Shown: positions 33,009 to 42,403 of the stretch, in pieces
Position numbering within the stretch: the stretch's first letter is position 1
How the letters are laid out: each line of letters begins with the position of its first letter
Source: JAITWN01 sp964437335
GTDB lineage: Bacteria; Pseudomonadota; Gammaproteobacteria; SZUA-140
Assembly (NCBI GenBank): GCA_964437335.1
Contig: CAYTGL010000003.1
Coordinates: 77,183 to 141,182 of the forward strand
Reading direction: 5' to 3'
Length of the DNA stretch: 64,000 nt
Notes under the pieces: model-generated
Told to the model about the DNA's origin: nothing
Database searches by the model: none
The model's input: only the letters and a program-made list of their open reading frames with translations
Program-made: the position numbers and the translations under genes

Positions 33009-34631
33009 TCAGCGCTCATCCCGTTGCGCCGGATGAAAGGCCCGCGGTGACCACTTGTCCTGATTCAAGTCGCCGGCGGGGTGTGGTTCACGGCGCAGCC
33101 GTTCGACAACTCTGTCGATCCGTTTCCCGAGGTCCGCTGCTTCCCCGTTTCTCCCCCCGGGATGATAGCATCGCCGCTGCACGTCCCTGACGACGGCGCG
33201 CAATTCCTCGTCGAAACCGTTGTGCTTTTCATGCGCCCTCAAGCCCTGTTCGAGCGTCCGGCTGCCGAGCGCCGCGAGCAGTCGATCCCTGTCGGGACGG
33301 ACGCTTGCGGCCGGGCGCGCTTTACCGGCGCCGCGGCTGGCGCGGGTCGGGAGTCGTTGCCGCCACCAAAGCGCGACGGCGATGATCCACGACAACAGCA
33401 GCAGCGCCGCGACCGCTTGCCAGATCCGCAGCGCGGTCGTTGTGGCAGCAGCGGGAATCATGCCGAATTCTCCGGCGCGGTCGCCATCGGTTCCGGTGAC
33501 CGGTGCGCCGGATACCTGGAGCGGTCGTCCTGGCACGGACAGCGATTCAAGGCGTCCTGTGTCCGTATCGAACCACGGCAGTACGAGCGCCGGAAGCGTG
33601 AATACGCCGGGCGCGAGCGGCATCACCGAGCCGCGATAGACCGCGACGCTTTCGATCCCGCCGTCGGCGCGCAACTCGTGGTGCCGCTCCGGCGGATCCA
33701 TGAAGATCCGGAGATCGCTGGAATGATCGCTGAACGGCATTTCGGCTGGCAGTGCATTCAGGGCCGTTGTCGTGCGCAGCGTGATCTCCCATGGCATGAT
33801 GCGACCTACGTGGGCGGTGGCAGGCGCATCGATGCTGACGGAAGGGCGACCGATCAGCGTATCGGGCGGAACCGATGCGGGCAGGCCGGTGACGTCGATG
33901 TGTTGTTCTGAGAACGGCAGCCGCCACTGGCGACCCTGCTGCGTCTCGATCCATATGTCCGGCAGCGAGACCGTGATGCGTTCGCCGGTCAGCGGGCTGA
34001 TCGCCCAGGCGGTGCGGGTGACCTGGTACTCGATTCCGTTCACCGTCTCGACGCGATTCTCCTGCGGCAGCAGATGGAGTTCAACCTGCTGCGGCCTGGT
34101 TTCGAGCGGACCACCGAGTCGCGCGGTTTCGAGATTGACCCGGTGATAGAGATCCAGAAAGATCAGCGACTGTTCACGCACGCGCAGCCTGTGAGTGCCG
34201 ACGCCGCTGACTGCGAAGGCCTCGGCGGCAGCGCCTTCCGCGCGCTGCTCCAGCACCCGGACCCTGATCGGATCGGTGCTGAGACCGTCGACGGTAAAAG
34301 ACGGGATGATCAAGCGGCCGCTTTGACGGGGGAACAGCTCGACCGTGATCGTCGAGCTGGAGCGCCCGCGATTGCGATCGATGTTGAAGCGGAAGTCGGC
34401 GCGAGGCGTTCCGAGTTCGAACTGGTCTGTCAGCAATGTCAGGTCGATGTTTGGAGAGACGCCCTCGGCGCGTAAACGGGTCTCGCTATCGTGTAGTGCG
34501 AGCGTCAGCATGACGTGCTCGTTGATGAAGAGCTCTTTTCTGTCAACGGTCGCGGTGAAGGTGGTTGCGGCGGCGAGCCCCCCGCTCAACAGCAGCAGCA
34601 AGACACCCGTGAGTATCCTGTACGCTACCAT
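33009..34631 (-). CDS. batD: BatD-like membrane protein
   Basis: The 540-residue product has a signal peptide ending AAA, a large periplasmic region of beta-rich repeats starting FTATVDRKELFINEHVMLTLAL, one transmembrane segment (IWQAVAALLLLSWIIAVALWW) and a cytoplasmic tail. This is the BatD (aerotolerance) layout. It is the last gene of the minus-strand run moxR-DUF58-DUF4381-batA-batB-batD and overlaps batB by seven bases. Bat proteins are linked to stress or oxygen tolerance in Bacteroides and Leptospira; their molecular role is unsettled. Confidence 0.8.
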   Translation of the reverse strand: MVAYRILTGVLLLLLSGGLAAATTFTATVDRKELFINEHVMLTLALHDSETRLRAEGVSPNIDLTLLTDQFELGTPRADFRFNIDRNRGRSSSTITVELFPRQSGRLIIPSFTVDGLSTDPIRVRVLEQRAEGAAAEAFAVSGVGTHRLRVREQSLIFLDLYHRVNLETARLGGPLETRPQQVELHLLPQENRVETVNGIEYQVTRTAWAISPLTGERITVSLPDIWIETQQGRQWRLPFSEQHIDVTGLPASVPPDTLIGRPSVSIDAPATAHVGRIMPWEITLRTTTALNALPAEMPFSDHSSDLRIFMDPPERHHELRADGGIESVAVYRGSVMPLAPGVFTLPALVLPWFDTDTGRLESLSVPGRPLQVSGAPVTGTDGDRAGEFGMIPAAATTTALRIWQAVAALLLLSWIIAVALWWRQRLPTRASRGAGKARPAASVRPDRDRLLAALGSRTLEQGLRAHEKHNGFDEELRAVVRDVQRRCYHPGGRNGEAADLGKRIDRVVERLRREPHPAGDLNQDKWSPRAFHPAQRDER

Positions 34632-36382
34632 GGCTGTGCTTCCCTTGTGCGCGGCCGCTCCGCATCCATCAGCGAGAAGCGATGACGCAGCACTTCGGCG
34701 GCATTGTCGTCGATCGCATCGAGCCGGACCATCGCCGATTGTGCGGCCTCGCCGGCGCGACCGCCGGCCGGCAGCGAATGAAGGGCGCCGGAAGGCGACG
34801 GGCGTGCGATCACCCGGGTGCGGCGTTCACCACCGGGTGCGCCGGCGCCGTGGCCGTCGCGTTCGATCGTGACCGTCTGGCCTGCCGCCTGCGGATCGAC
34901 GGCGGCGCCGGGACTGAAGCGCTGCGACTCCGGGTCTTCACGAACGGCGCCCTGCGGGTCGCCGCCTGCGGCGCCGGCGTGCCGGGACAGCATGCGCTGG
35001 ACGATGTCCCGGTTTACCGCTGCGCGCGTGTGATTAGGTTGCAGCGACAGGACGTAATCGAAGGCAATCAGGGCATCGTCGAGCCGACCGAGCTGCGCGA
35101 GGGTGTTCGCGCGGTTATAGGCCGCTGTCGCCCGTTGCGCATCATCGCCGGCGCGTTGTTCCGCGTCGTAAAACAATTCGAGTGCGTCGGCCCAGCGTGA
35201 CTGACGATAGGCCGCGGCGCCCGCGCCGAGCCGGCCACTGAAACTGTCGATATCACGATAGAGTGCCTCGGCGTCGGCATAGTGGCCTGACTCGAGCGCT
35301 TCAAGCGCGGCGCGCTCGGTCCATGGTGATGCCTCGGCCAGCGGGGACAACGTGAATGCTGTGAGACCCGTCGCGAGGACGAATGCCGGCAACGCGGTAA
35401 CAGGATTACGCAGGCGAATCGCCAGCAGTAGCCCCAGCCCGGACGCGAGCAGCCAGGGCCAGAGAGGGAGGCCGTCATCGGGAGCGGGGGCGCTCCGCTC
35501 TGAACGGGCGAGCGCATCGATACCCGCGACCAGGTATGTCCAGTCGCCGCCATCGGCGCGCAGACCGGCATAGCGACCGCCGGTGCGCGCGGCAATTTGT
35601 GCAAGCAGCGAGGGTTCGAGGCGTGAAACGACGATCTCGCCGTTTTCGTCGCGCTGGTAACCGCCGGCCGTCGGTACCGGCCCGCCGGTCGTCGTGCCGA
35701 TGCCGAGCGCGAAGACCGGGAGATTGCGCCTTGCGAGTCGGTCCGCCGCGGCGAGCACGCCGGTGCTGTCCGTGATTTCGCCATCGCTCAGCACCAGGAT
35801 CGCGCGGCGGCCGCCCGTGCCCTGATCGAGCGTGCGGGAGGCGAGTTCGAGTGCGGGGACGAGATTACTGCCCGTGAGGCGGGTCAGCGCGGGATCGAGT
35901 GCGTCGAGATACCACGGGATCAGCGCGAGGTCAGTCGTCAGCGGCAGCACCGGATAGGCGTGGGCAGAAAATGCAAACAGGGCGACCCGGTCACCGCGCA
36001 ACCGGCGCAGCAGATCGTTGAGCTCGAGTCGCGCCCGTTGCAGGCGGTCCGGATCGACGTCGCCGACGCGCATCGATGGCGAGATATCGAGAATGACGGC
36101 GATGTCGAGCGCGGGGCGGGATTGCGCCGCCGGCCGGTCGGCAAGGATCGGACCGCTGATCGCGAGCACGATCAACACCCTTGCGATCAGGTCCAGTCGG
36201 GACGAGAATCCGCGCTGCGGTGCGATGGCCAGCCAGCGCAGAAGACCGGCGTCGGCATAGGCATGCCATTGCGATGGCGCGCCTCCGCTGCGGCGCCAGT
36301 AGCGATGGATCGCCCAGTACAGCGGCACGAGCAGCAACCACAGCGGTTCGCGCAGGATCAGCGAAGGCAGCCAGTCGCTCAT
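34625..36382 (-). CDS. batB: BatB-type von Willebrand factor A protein fused to a TPR region
   Basis: The 585-residue membrane protein has N-terminal hydrophobic segments, a vWA domain with MIDAS motif DISPS (ILDISPSMRVGD), a transmembrane helix near residue 310 (LWPWLLASGLGLLLAIRL) and a TPR block (TAAYNRANTLAQLGRLDDALIAFDYVLSLQP). In several bacteria BatB and the TPR protein BatC are separate, so this is a BatB-BatC fusion. The start at 36382 gives an ATGA overlap with batA; an upstream in-frame extension is not conserved. Confidence 0.82.
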   Translation of the reverse strand: MSDWLPSLILREPLWLLLVPLYWAIHRYWRRSGGAPSQWHAYADAGLLRWLAIAPQRGFSSRLDLIARVLIVLAISGPILADRPAAQSRPALDIAVILDISPSMRVGDVDPDRLQRARLELNDLLRRLRGDRVALFAFSAHAYPVLPLTTDLALIPWYLDALDPALTRLTGSNLVPALELASRTLDQGTGGRRAILVLSDGEITDSTGVLAAADRLARRNLPVFALGIGTTTGGPVPTAGGYQRDENGEIVVSRLEPSLLAQIAARTGGRYAGLRADGGDWTYLVAGIDALARSERSAPAPDDGLPLWPWLLASGLGLLLAIRLRNPVTALPAFVLATGLTAFTLSPLAEASPWTERAALEALESGHYADAEALYRDIDSFSGRLGAGAAAYRQSRWADALELFYDAEQRAGDDAQRATAAYNRANTLAQLGRLDDALIAFDYVLSLQPNHTRAAVNRDIVQRMLSRHAGAAGGDPQGAVREDPESQRFSPGAAVDPQAAGQTVTIERDGHGAGAPGGERRTRVIARPSPSGALHSLPAGGRAGEAAQSAMVRLDAIDDNAAEVLRHRFSLMDAERPRTREAQPW

Positions 36383-37377
36383 CGAGTCACCGGAATTCCA
36401 TAGGGTCTTCGGCGATCTGCAAGGACCAGCAGCGCGAGCCCGGCCAGGGCCGGTAACCAGTACCATTCCCGTATTTCCGCGCGTGCCGGCAGGCGTGATT
36501 GCTCGAGCTTTTCAATATCATTGAGTACCTGCAACAGGTCAGATGCCTCGACGATCCGGTAATATTCCCCGTCGGTCCGCGCAGCGAGATTCCTGAGCAA
36601 GGCCTCGTCGAGCGGGATGTCGGCGATAGTCTGCTCTCCGCTCCGGCCGAGCGGGAACGGCGCTGGGGTATCGCTACCAAGACCAATGGAATAGATCCGG
36701 ATGCCGGCGGACCGCGCCAGCTCGGCGGCGGATTCGGGATCAATGCTGCCGGCAGTCGGGACGCCGTCCGTCAGCAGTACCAGTACCCGTGACGCGTCCG
36801 CTTCGGTGACTGCCTGCATGCGCCTGATAGAGAGCGCCATCGCGTCACCGAGTGCGGTGCGCTCGCCGGCGAGACTGTTGTCGATCTCGGCGATCATCTG
36901 CGCAGCCAGCGCGAGATCGGTCGTCAGCGGCACCCAGGTCATGACGTCGTCGGCGAAGACGACGACGCCGGCGCGCAGGCGTGGCGCCTGTGCGAGAAAG
37001 CCGGCCAGCTCGCGCTTGAGCATATCGAGCCGGCTGACTGCTGCACCGTCGACGGCATAATCGAGGATCCGCATCGAGCCCGAGACATCGATCGTGAATA
37101 TCATGTTATGTCCGGGCGCGCCGTCAGAAGGGTCATGTTCCAGCCACTGCGGGCGCGCGAGCGCCGCGATCAGCAAGGCACAGCCGAGCAACCAGTACCA
37201 GGGCGTGCCGGGCTTGTGGGACGGCTCCTGCAGGCGGCCCAGCAGTTCGGCCAGAGGGTGGATCAGCGCCCCGCCGCGAGCGCTGTCCGCCGCCCATCGC
37301 CGGCCGATCCACCAGGCGACCGCCGGGAGCGGCAGCAGCAGCAACCACAGCGGTGCGGCGAATTCAAACACCGGCAA
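36379..37377 (-). CDS. batA: BatA-type von Willebrand factor A protein
   Basis: The 332-residue protein has two N-terminal hydrophobic segments (PLWLLLLPLPAVAWWIG and YWLLGCALLIAALA), a vWA domain with MIDAS DVSGS (FTIDVSGSMRILDY) and TDGVP later in the fold, and a C-terminal helix (WYWLPALAGLALLVLA). The periplasmic vWA domain probably binds a divalent metal and partner proteins. It overlaps batB by four bases and the DUF4381 gene by 14. Confidence 0.85.
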   Translation of the reverse strand: MPVFEFAAPLWLLLLPLPAVAWWIGRRWAADSARGGALIHPLAELLGRLQEPSHKPGTPWYWLLGCALLIAALARPQWLEHDPSDGAPGHNMIFTIDVSGSMRILDYAVDGAAVSRLDMLKRELAGFLAQAPRLRAGVVVFADDVMTWVPLTTDLALAAQMIAEIDNSLAGERTALGDAMALSIRRMQAVTEADASRVLVLLTDGVPTAGSIDPESAAELARSAGIRIYSIGLGSDTPAPFPLGRSGEQTIADIPLDEALLRNLAARTDGEYYRIVEASDLLQVLNDIEKLEQSRLPARAEIREWYWLPALAGLALLVLADRRRPYGIPVTR

Positions 37378-37861
37378 GATCCCGGGTTACGGGGGTTCCG
37401 GAGAGCCAGTCCCGCGCCTGATCGAAGTGCGCCGACGTCAGGCCGGATTGACGCGGGCGATAGCGGATTTGTCGCAGTTCCTCGACGAAGCTGAGCCATC
37501 GCAGGGATTCATCGGGGCCTGGCGGCGTGGCTGCGCGCAGCTGCGGCAGCCCGAGTCCGAGTCGCAGCACGGCGCACATTCGGAAACCGGTCTCACGATC
37601 ATCGAGCATTCCTGATTCCCACCCCTGTCGCAGCGCCGCGAGACGCTCCAGCGCCTGCGCCCGGGGTGGCAATTGCTCGGCGTGAACCGCGCTGTTCGGG
37701 CGCCGAAAGCTGCGCCGCGAACACCAGAGGCCTACCAGCGCCGCAGTGACTACCAGCACCGCGAGCGCAAACAGGATTACCGGCCGCCATTCGGGCGGTG
37801 CCGGGAATTCAATATCCGCGAGCGTCGCGAGCGCAGCGCTGTCCGTCATGACATTGGTCAT
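37364..37861 (-). CDS. DUF4381 family membrane protein
   Basis: The 165-residue product starts MTNVMTDSAALATLADIEFPAPPEWRP and has a single membrane helix (VILFALAVLVVTAALVGLW), then a helical cytoplasmic part with FRMCAVLRLGLG and RYRPRQSGLT. This is the usual small partner between DUF58 and BatA genes. Start 37861 overlaps the DUF58 stop by four bases; ATG 37849 is an alternative. Confidence 0.8.
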   Translation of the reverse strand: MTNVMTDSAALATLADIEFPAPPEWRPVILFALAVLVVTAALVGLWCSRRSFRRPNSAVHAEQLPPRAQALERLAALRQGWESGMLDDRETGFRMCAVLRLGLGLPQLRAATPPGPDESLRWLSFVEELRQIRYRPRQSGLTSAHFDQARDWLSGTPVTRDLAGV

Positions 37862-38820
37862 AGCAGGGCGTCGAGTTGCGCCGGCAGATCGATATCGTTG
37901 CGAATGACCAGCAGCCCGATTCCAAGTCGGCCGCAATCTTCGCGCAACCGCGCATCGCGTTGTGCGACCGCCTCCCGAAAGCGCCTTCTCAGCTCCGGAT
38001 CGCCGGTATCGACCAGTGTGACCGCGCCGCCGCCGGGCGGGGTCAGGCGTAATACGCCAGCCTGCGGTAGTTGCCGCTCGGCGACGTCGACGATGCGCAG
38101 CGCAATGCACCCGCTATTTGCAGATCCGGGCGCGGCGCCTGAGGCAGCGCGCGGTAACCAGGCCTCCAATTCGGTCCGGCCTTCAAGCACGTCATGAAAA
38201 TCGCTGATCAGGCAGCGCATGGAACCGTGTTCCGGCACGACGGGCAATGAACGAACGATACGATGCGGTTCCTGCCGCGGCGGAGGCGATCGGCCTGGCG
38301 TTGAGGGCGCCGCTGCGGCTGCGTGCAACAGGTCGAGTACCCCGTGCAGAGAACGGGCGGGCGGAAAGTAGCGGGTCTCCTCGCCAACGACGAGGCCCGA
38401 AACCGCTTCACGTTCGGCGAGCGCCGAGAACGCGAGGATCGCCGCGACGCGTGCTGCGGTCGCGGCCTTCAATTCACGGCGGGTGCCGAACATCATCGAA
38501 GGGCTGCGGTCGATCAGCAGGAACAGATTACGCGCCCGTTCCTCGACAAAGATCTTGGTCACCGGTTTGCCGCTGCGGGCGGTCGCGCGCCAGTCGAGGT
38601 GGCGGATGTCGTCGCCTGGCTGGTATGACCGCGCATCGTGCAGTTCCATGCCCTGACCGCGCCAGCGGGTCGGCCGTGCGCCTGCGGCGGCGGTGACGGG
38701 AAAGCGCCGGTAACGCCTGTTCCGCTGCTGCAGCGTGATCAGGCGAAGGTGTTCCAGTTCGGCGTCGCTGACAAGCGGCAAGCCGGCTTCGGCCCCCGCG
38801 ATCAGGGTATCGGTACGCAT
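37858..38820 (-). CDS. DUF58 domain protein
   Basis: The 320-residue protein has the DUF58 core: RGQGMELHDARSYQPGDDIRHLDWRATARSGKPVTKIFVEER, followed by LFLLIDRSPSMMFG, where a vWA-like DxSxS is replaced by DRSPS. DUF58 proteins pair with MoxR ATPases and probably receive their chaperone-like action. No signal peptide is visible. It overlaps the moxR-like gene by 19 bases and the DUF4381 gene by four. Confidence 0.86.
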   Translation of the reverse strand: MRTDTLIAGAEAGLPLVSDAELEHLRLITLQQRNRRYRRFPVTAAAGARPTRWRGQGMELHDARSYQPGDDIRHLDWRATARSGKPVTKIFVEERARNLFLLIDRSPSMMFGTRRELKAATAARVAAILAFSALAEREAVSGLVVGEETRYFPPARSLHGVLDLLHAAAAAPSTPGRSPPPRQEPHRIVRSLPVVPEHGSMRCLISDFHDVLEGRTELEAWLPRAASGAAPGSANSGCIALRIVDVAERQLPQAGVLRLTPPGGGAVTLVDTGDPELRRRFREAVAQRDARLREDCGRLGIGLLVIRNDIDLPAQLDALL

Positions 38821-39761
38821 TCAGTGATTCGGGCGATCGCCTGCCCGGCGGTAATCCCGGCGGCCCGCGCGCTGAACCCGAGCCCGATACGATGTCCGAG
38901 GGTATCGGGCGCGAGATCGATGATGTCATCGGGCTCGACGAAATCACGGCCCGACAGCCAGGCGCGGGCACGGGCGGTATGCGCCAGCGCCAGCGTCGCG
39001 CGCGGCGAGGCGCCGCGCGTCAGCCATTCGGCCAGGTCATCATCCCAGCGCGCCGGTGACCGGGTCGCAGCGACCAGTTCGATGATGTAGCGCTCGAGCA
39101 TCTCGTCGAGATAGATCGCGTTCACCTGCTGGCGCGCGTCGAGCAATTGCGCTGGCGTCAGCACGACGTCCATGACTGCCAGCGGATCTTGGCCGGCATG
39201 GCGAGCGCGGTCGAGTCGCATGATTGCGAGTTCCTCGTCTGCGGACGGATAGTCGATGCTGATTTTCATCTGAAAACGGTCGAGCTGTGCCTCGGGCAGG
39301 GGATAGGTGCCTTCCTGCTCGATCGGGTTCTGGGTCGCGATCACCATGAAGACCGGCGGCAGCCGGTGCGTCGTGCCACCGACGGTTACCTGGCGTTCCT
39401 GCATCGCCTCGAGCAATGCCGATTGCACTTTTGGCGGGGCCCGGTTGATTTCGTCGGCGAGGATGATCTCGTGGAAGACCGGACCCGGCACGAACTCGAA
39501 ACGGTTGTCCCTGGGCAGAAAGATGTCGGTGCCGGTGATGTCGCCCGGGATCATGTCGGGTGTGAACTGGATGCGCTGGAAGCTGAGCGCCATTCCGTTT
39601 GCAAGGGCGTGCACGGCAGTGGTCTTGGCGAGACCCGGAAGGCCCTCGATCAGCGCGTGGCCACCGGTCAGCACGGCGATCGTCAGGCGCTCGACCAGCC
39701 GGGACTGGCCGACCACGCTGCGGCCGATGTGGGCGTGCAGCCGCTCGAACTGGTCTCTCAT
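38802..39761 (-). CDS. MoxR family AAA+ ATPase
   Basis: The 319-residue AAA+ protein has Walker A (GLPGLAKT), Walker B (ILADEINRAPP), sensor 1 (VIATQNP) and arginine-finger region (LPEAQLDRF), all typical of the MoxR branch. MoxR proteins help mature or activate complexes together with vWA-domain partners, here BatA, BatB and the DUF58 protein. It is the first gene of the minus-strand operon, which runs 6.7 kb to batD. Confidence 0.93.
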   Translation of the reverse strand: MRDQFERLHAHIGRSVVGQSRLVERLTIAVLTGGHALIEGLPGLAKTTAVHALANGMALSFQRIQFTPDMIPGDITGTDIFLPRDNRFEFVPGPVFHEIILADEINRAPPKVQSALLEAMQERQVTVGGTTHRLPPVFMVIATQNPIEQEGTYPLPEAQLDRFQMKISIDYPSADEELAIMRLDRARHAGQDPLAVMDVVLTPAQLLDARQQVNAIYLDEMLERYIIELVAATRSPARWDDDLAEWLTRGASPRATLALAHTARARAWLSGRDFVEPDDIIDLAPDTLGHRIGLGFSARAAGITAGQAIARITECVPIP

Positions 39762-40084
39762 GAAATTCCTGTGCCGCCGGGGGGGTTCCGCATCCTGACC
39801 GCGATTCTAACCAAATGCCGGGGTGGGTGACAGGTCAATGCCGAAGGAAACCGGTCGCGGTTCCGGCAGCGACCGCAGCAGCCGGGCCGCGATCATCGAG
39901 GATGGCGTGTTGATGGCGCCGGTGCCGTATGCCGCCCCGGCAGCCTACCCCCCTTGATTGCTGCTTGTCGGCAGTGGGCGCATGTGAGAGACTTACCGGC
40001 CACAGTTTCTCTAACTCAATCCATAGCTTACGTGACACTATGCGAGACTGCCGCCGAAATGCCCGCGCAGGCGGGGCCTGAGCG
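39762..40084. other. Divergent intergenic region between moxR-like and ccm operons
   Basis: These 323 bases should contain promoters for both the MoxR-Bat operon (minus strand) and ccmABCDEFGHI (plus strand). No near-consensus -35/-10 pair is visible and no coding sequence is supported. The last 60 bases before ccmA are moderately AT-rich. Confidence 0.45.
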
Positions 40085-40702
40085 ATGCTGCGGGGCGTGG
40101 CCCTTGCGGCGATCCGGGGCGACCGCAGCCTGTTTGCCGATTTGAGTTTTGAGCTCGCAGCCGGCGAACTGCTCTATGTCAACGGTCCTAACGGCAGTGG
40201 CAAGACCACGCTGCTCAGGATGCTGTGTGGGCTCGTGTTGCCGGCGGCCGGCAAGGTGACGTGGGACGGCGATGATATCCATGCACTGGGCGACAGCTTC
40301 CGTGCGGAACTCGCCTGGTGCGGCCATCACAACGCGATCAAGGAGGATCTGACCGGCCTCGAAAACCTGCGGATCGGAGCTTGTCTCGCCGGGCTTGCGA
40401 CCGGCGAACCGGAGGCGCTCGCTGCGCTGGAGCGCATGGGGATGCGCGGGTTCGAAAACCTGCCGACCAAGGTCCTGTCCCAGGGCCAGAAACGGCGCGT
40501 CGCTGTGGCCCGTCTGCTGCTGTCCCGGGCGCGCCTGTGGGTGCTCGACGAGCCGTTCACCGCGCTCGATATCACGGCCGTCGGGGTGCTGCAGGCGACG
40601 ATCCGGGGACATCTGGAGCGCGGCGGCATGGTCGTGCTGACGACGCACCAGCAGGTCGCAATCGACGCGTCGACGGTCAAACAGATCAGGATGGGTACAT
40701 GA
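40085..40702 (+). CDS. ccmA: Haem exporter ATP-binding protein CcmA
   Basis: CcmA is the ATPase of the CcmABCD complex, which releases holo-CcmE in System I cytochrome c maturation. The 205 residues include Walker A (GPNGSGKT), signature LSQGQKRR and Walker B (LWVLDEPF), with the family's characteristic WCGHHNAIKEDLTGLENL. It heads the ccm operon and overlaps ccmB by four bases. Confidence 0.95.
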   Translation: MLRGVALAAIRGDRSLFADLSFELAAGELLYVNGPNGSGKTTLLRMLCGLVLPAAGKVTWDGDDIHALGDSFRAELAWCGHHNAIKEDLTGLENLRIGACLAGLATGEPEALAALERMGMRGFENLPTKVLSQGQKRRVAVARLLLSRARLWVLDEPFTALDITAVGVLQATIRGHLERGGMVVLTTHQQVAIDASTVKQIRMGT

Positions 40703-41382
40703 GCCGCCCCGGGTTGATCGGAGCGGTCTGGTGCATGCTGGCCAGGGACCTGACCCTGGCAGGCCGGCGCCTGGTCGATGTGATGACGACGCTGATCTTC
40801 TTTGTCATCGTCGTCAGCCTGTTTCCGCTCGGTGTCGGCCCGGAAATGGGCATCCTGGGTGCGATCGCGCCGGGCGTGTTGTGGGTCGCGGCGCTGCTGG
40901 CCTCGATGCTGGCGCTCGGCCGGCTGTTCAACGCAGACTACGGAGACGGCACGCTGGAGCAGATGCTGCTGGCGCCGCAACCCCTGTCGTTGCTGGTCCT
41001 CGGCAAGGTCGCCGCACACTGGCTGGTAACCGGGGCGCCGCTGGTGCTGGTCTCGCCGTTGCTCGGCCTGCAATTTGGACTCGGGGCCGCGGAAATCGGC
41101 ATGCTGATGCTGGCCCTGCTGCTCGGGACGCCGGCGCTGAGCCTGATCGGCGCGGTAGGCGCCGCGCTGACCTTGGGGTTACGTGGAGGCGGCGTACTGA
41201 TATCATTACTGATTCTGCCGCTGTACGTGCCGGTCCTGATCTTTGGCGCCGGAGCGGTCGAGGCGACGGCGGCCGGGATGGACGCCGGGGCACACCTGTC
41301 CCTGTTGGCGGCATTTCTGGTGCTGGCGTTGTGTTTCGGGCCCTGGGTCACGGCGGCGGCGCTGCGGATATCGCTGGATTGA
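40699..41382 (+). CDS. ccmB: Haem exporter permease CcmB
   Basis: The 227-residue polytopic protein has about six membrane helices and the CcmB hallmarks FNADYGDGTLEQMLLAPQPL and LILPLYVPVLIFGAGAV. It forms the membrane part of the CcmAB transporter. The start is taken from the ATGA overlap with ccmA; the frame is open further upstream without meaning. Confidence 0.94.
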   Translation: MSRPGLIGAVWCMLARDLTLAGRRLVDVMTTLIFFVIVVSLFPLGVGPEMGILGAIAPGVLWVAALLASMLALGRLFNADYGDGTLEQMLLAPQPLSLLVLGKVAAHWLVTGAPLVLVSPLLGLQFGLGAAEIGMLMLALLLGTPALSLIGAVGAALTLGLRGGGVLISLLILPLYVPVLIFGAGAVEATAAGMDAGAHLSLLAAFLVLALCFGPWVTAAALRISLD

Positions 41383-41438
41383 TTTTGATTGATGCGGTTC
41401 GCGGTCTCACCGCATCCTACGATGCCGGCTTGGTTTTT

Positions 41439-41453
41439 CGGGGTCAGACCCGA
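41439..41453. repeat. Short GGGTCAGACCC palindrome between ccmB and ccmC
   Basis: CGGGGTCAGACCCGA is a near-perfect palindrome in the 92-base gap between ccmB and ccmC, the only sizeable gap in the operon. It has the same core as the terminator palindrome at 8632-8669 and follows a short run of T residues. Confidence 0.5.
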
Positions 41454-41474
41454 TGGGTGCATGGATTGGCTTTG

Positions 41475-42224
41475 ATGAGTATTAACTGGTTCAAATATTC
41501 CTCGCCGGCGAGCTTCTATCCGCTGGCGGGCGCACTGGTCCCGTGGTTCGCGGGCGCCGCTGCGGTGCTTACAGTGTTCGGCCTCTATGTCGGATTTTTC
41601 GTCGCCCCGACCGACTATCAGCAGGGCGAAGCCTACCGGATCATCTATATCCATGTCCCTGCGGCCTGGATGTCTATGTTCATCTATGTCGTCATGGCCG
41701 CCTGGGCCGGCGCCGGCCTGATTTTCAATACCCGGCTGTCGAGTTACATGGCGCGCGCGCTCGCGCCGACCGGCGCAATCTTCACGCTGATCGCGCTGTG
41801 GACCGGTGCGCTGTGGGGCAAACCCATGTGGGGCACCTGGTGGGTGTGGGACGCGCGTCTGACCTCGGAGTTGATTCTGCTGTTCCTGTATCTCGGGTTC
41901 ATCGCGTTGAACGCCGCGATCGATGACCCGCGTCGAGCGGCGCGCGCAAGCGGCCTGCTGGCGCTGATCGGGGTCGTCAATGTCCCGATCATCTATTTTT
42001 CGGTGCGATGGTGGAACACGCTGCACCAGGGGGCCTCAATCACCGCATCCAGCGCGCCGACGATGGAATCTTCAATGATTGCCGGGCTAATACTCATGAC
42101 ATTGGCGTTCTGGCTCTATACCATAGCGGTGGCGCTGATGCGGGTGCGTTCTGAGATCCTCGAGCGCGAGCGTCACAGCGAGTGGGTCGGCGTGATCATC
42201 ACGAGCGAGGCGCGGCGGGCATGA
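41475..42224 (+). CDS. ccmC: Haem handling protein CcmC
   Basis: CcmC presents haem to CcmE. The 249-residue protein has six membrane helices and the WWD motif GKPMWGTWWVWDARLTSELIL, flanked by conserved histidines in YIHVPAAWM and WWNTLHQG. ATG 41475 (MSINWFKYSSPASFYPLAG) fits the family start; the frame is open upstream through ccmB. Confidence 0.95.
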   Translation: MSINWFKYSSPASFYPLAGALVPWFAGAAAVLTVFGLYVGFFVAPTDYQQGEAYRIIYIHVPAAWMSMFIYVVMAAWAGAGLIFNTRLSSYMARALAPTGAIFTLIALWTGALWGKPMWGTWWVWDARLTSELILLFLYLGFIALNAAIDDPRRAARASGLLALIGVVNVPIIYFSVRWWNTLHQGASITASSAPTMESSMIAGLILMTLAFWLYTIAVALMRVRSEILERERHSEWVGVIITSEARRA

Positions 42225-42403
42225 TGGCATGGCTCGATATGGGCGGTTATGCCCTGTATGTCTGGGGTTCCTACGGGGTGACCACCGTGCTGCTGGCTGC
42301 GGAAATCGTCGCGCTGATGCGCGGCAGGCGAACTCTGCTGCAGCGTTTGGGTCGTATCAATCGTAATCCGGTAGTGGGGATGAAGCATGAAACCCAGACA
42401 TAA
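42221..42403 (+). CDS. ccmD: Haem exporter protein CcmD
   Basis: This 60-residue single-span protein (MMAWLDMGGYALYVWGSYGVTTVLLAAEIVAL, then a basic tail) matches CcmD in size, the GGYALYVWGSYG motif and operon position. CcmD helps release haem-loaded CcmE. It overlaps ccmC by four bases and ccmE by 17. Confidence 0.9.
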   Translation: MMAWLDMGGYALYVWGSYGVTTVLLAAEIVALMRGRRTLLQRLGRINRNPVVGMKHETQT

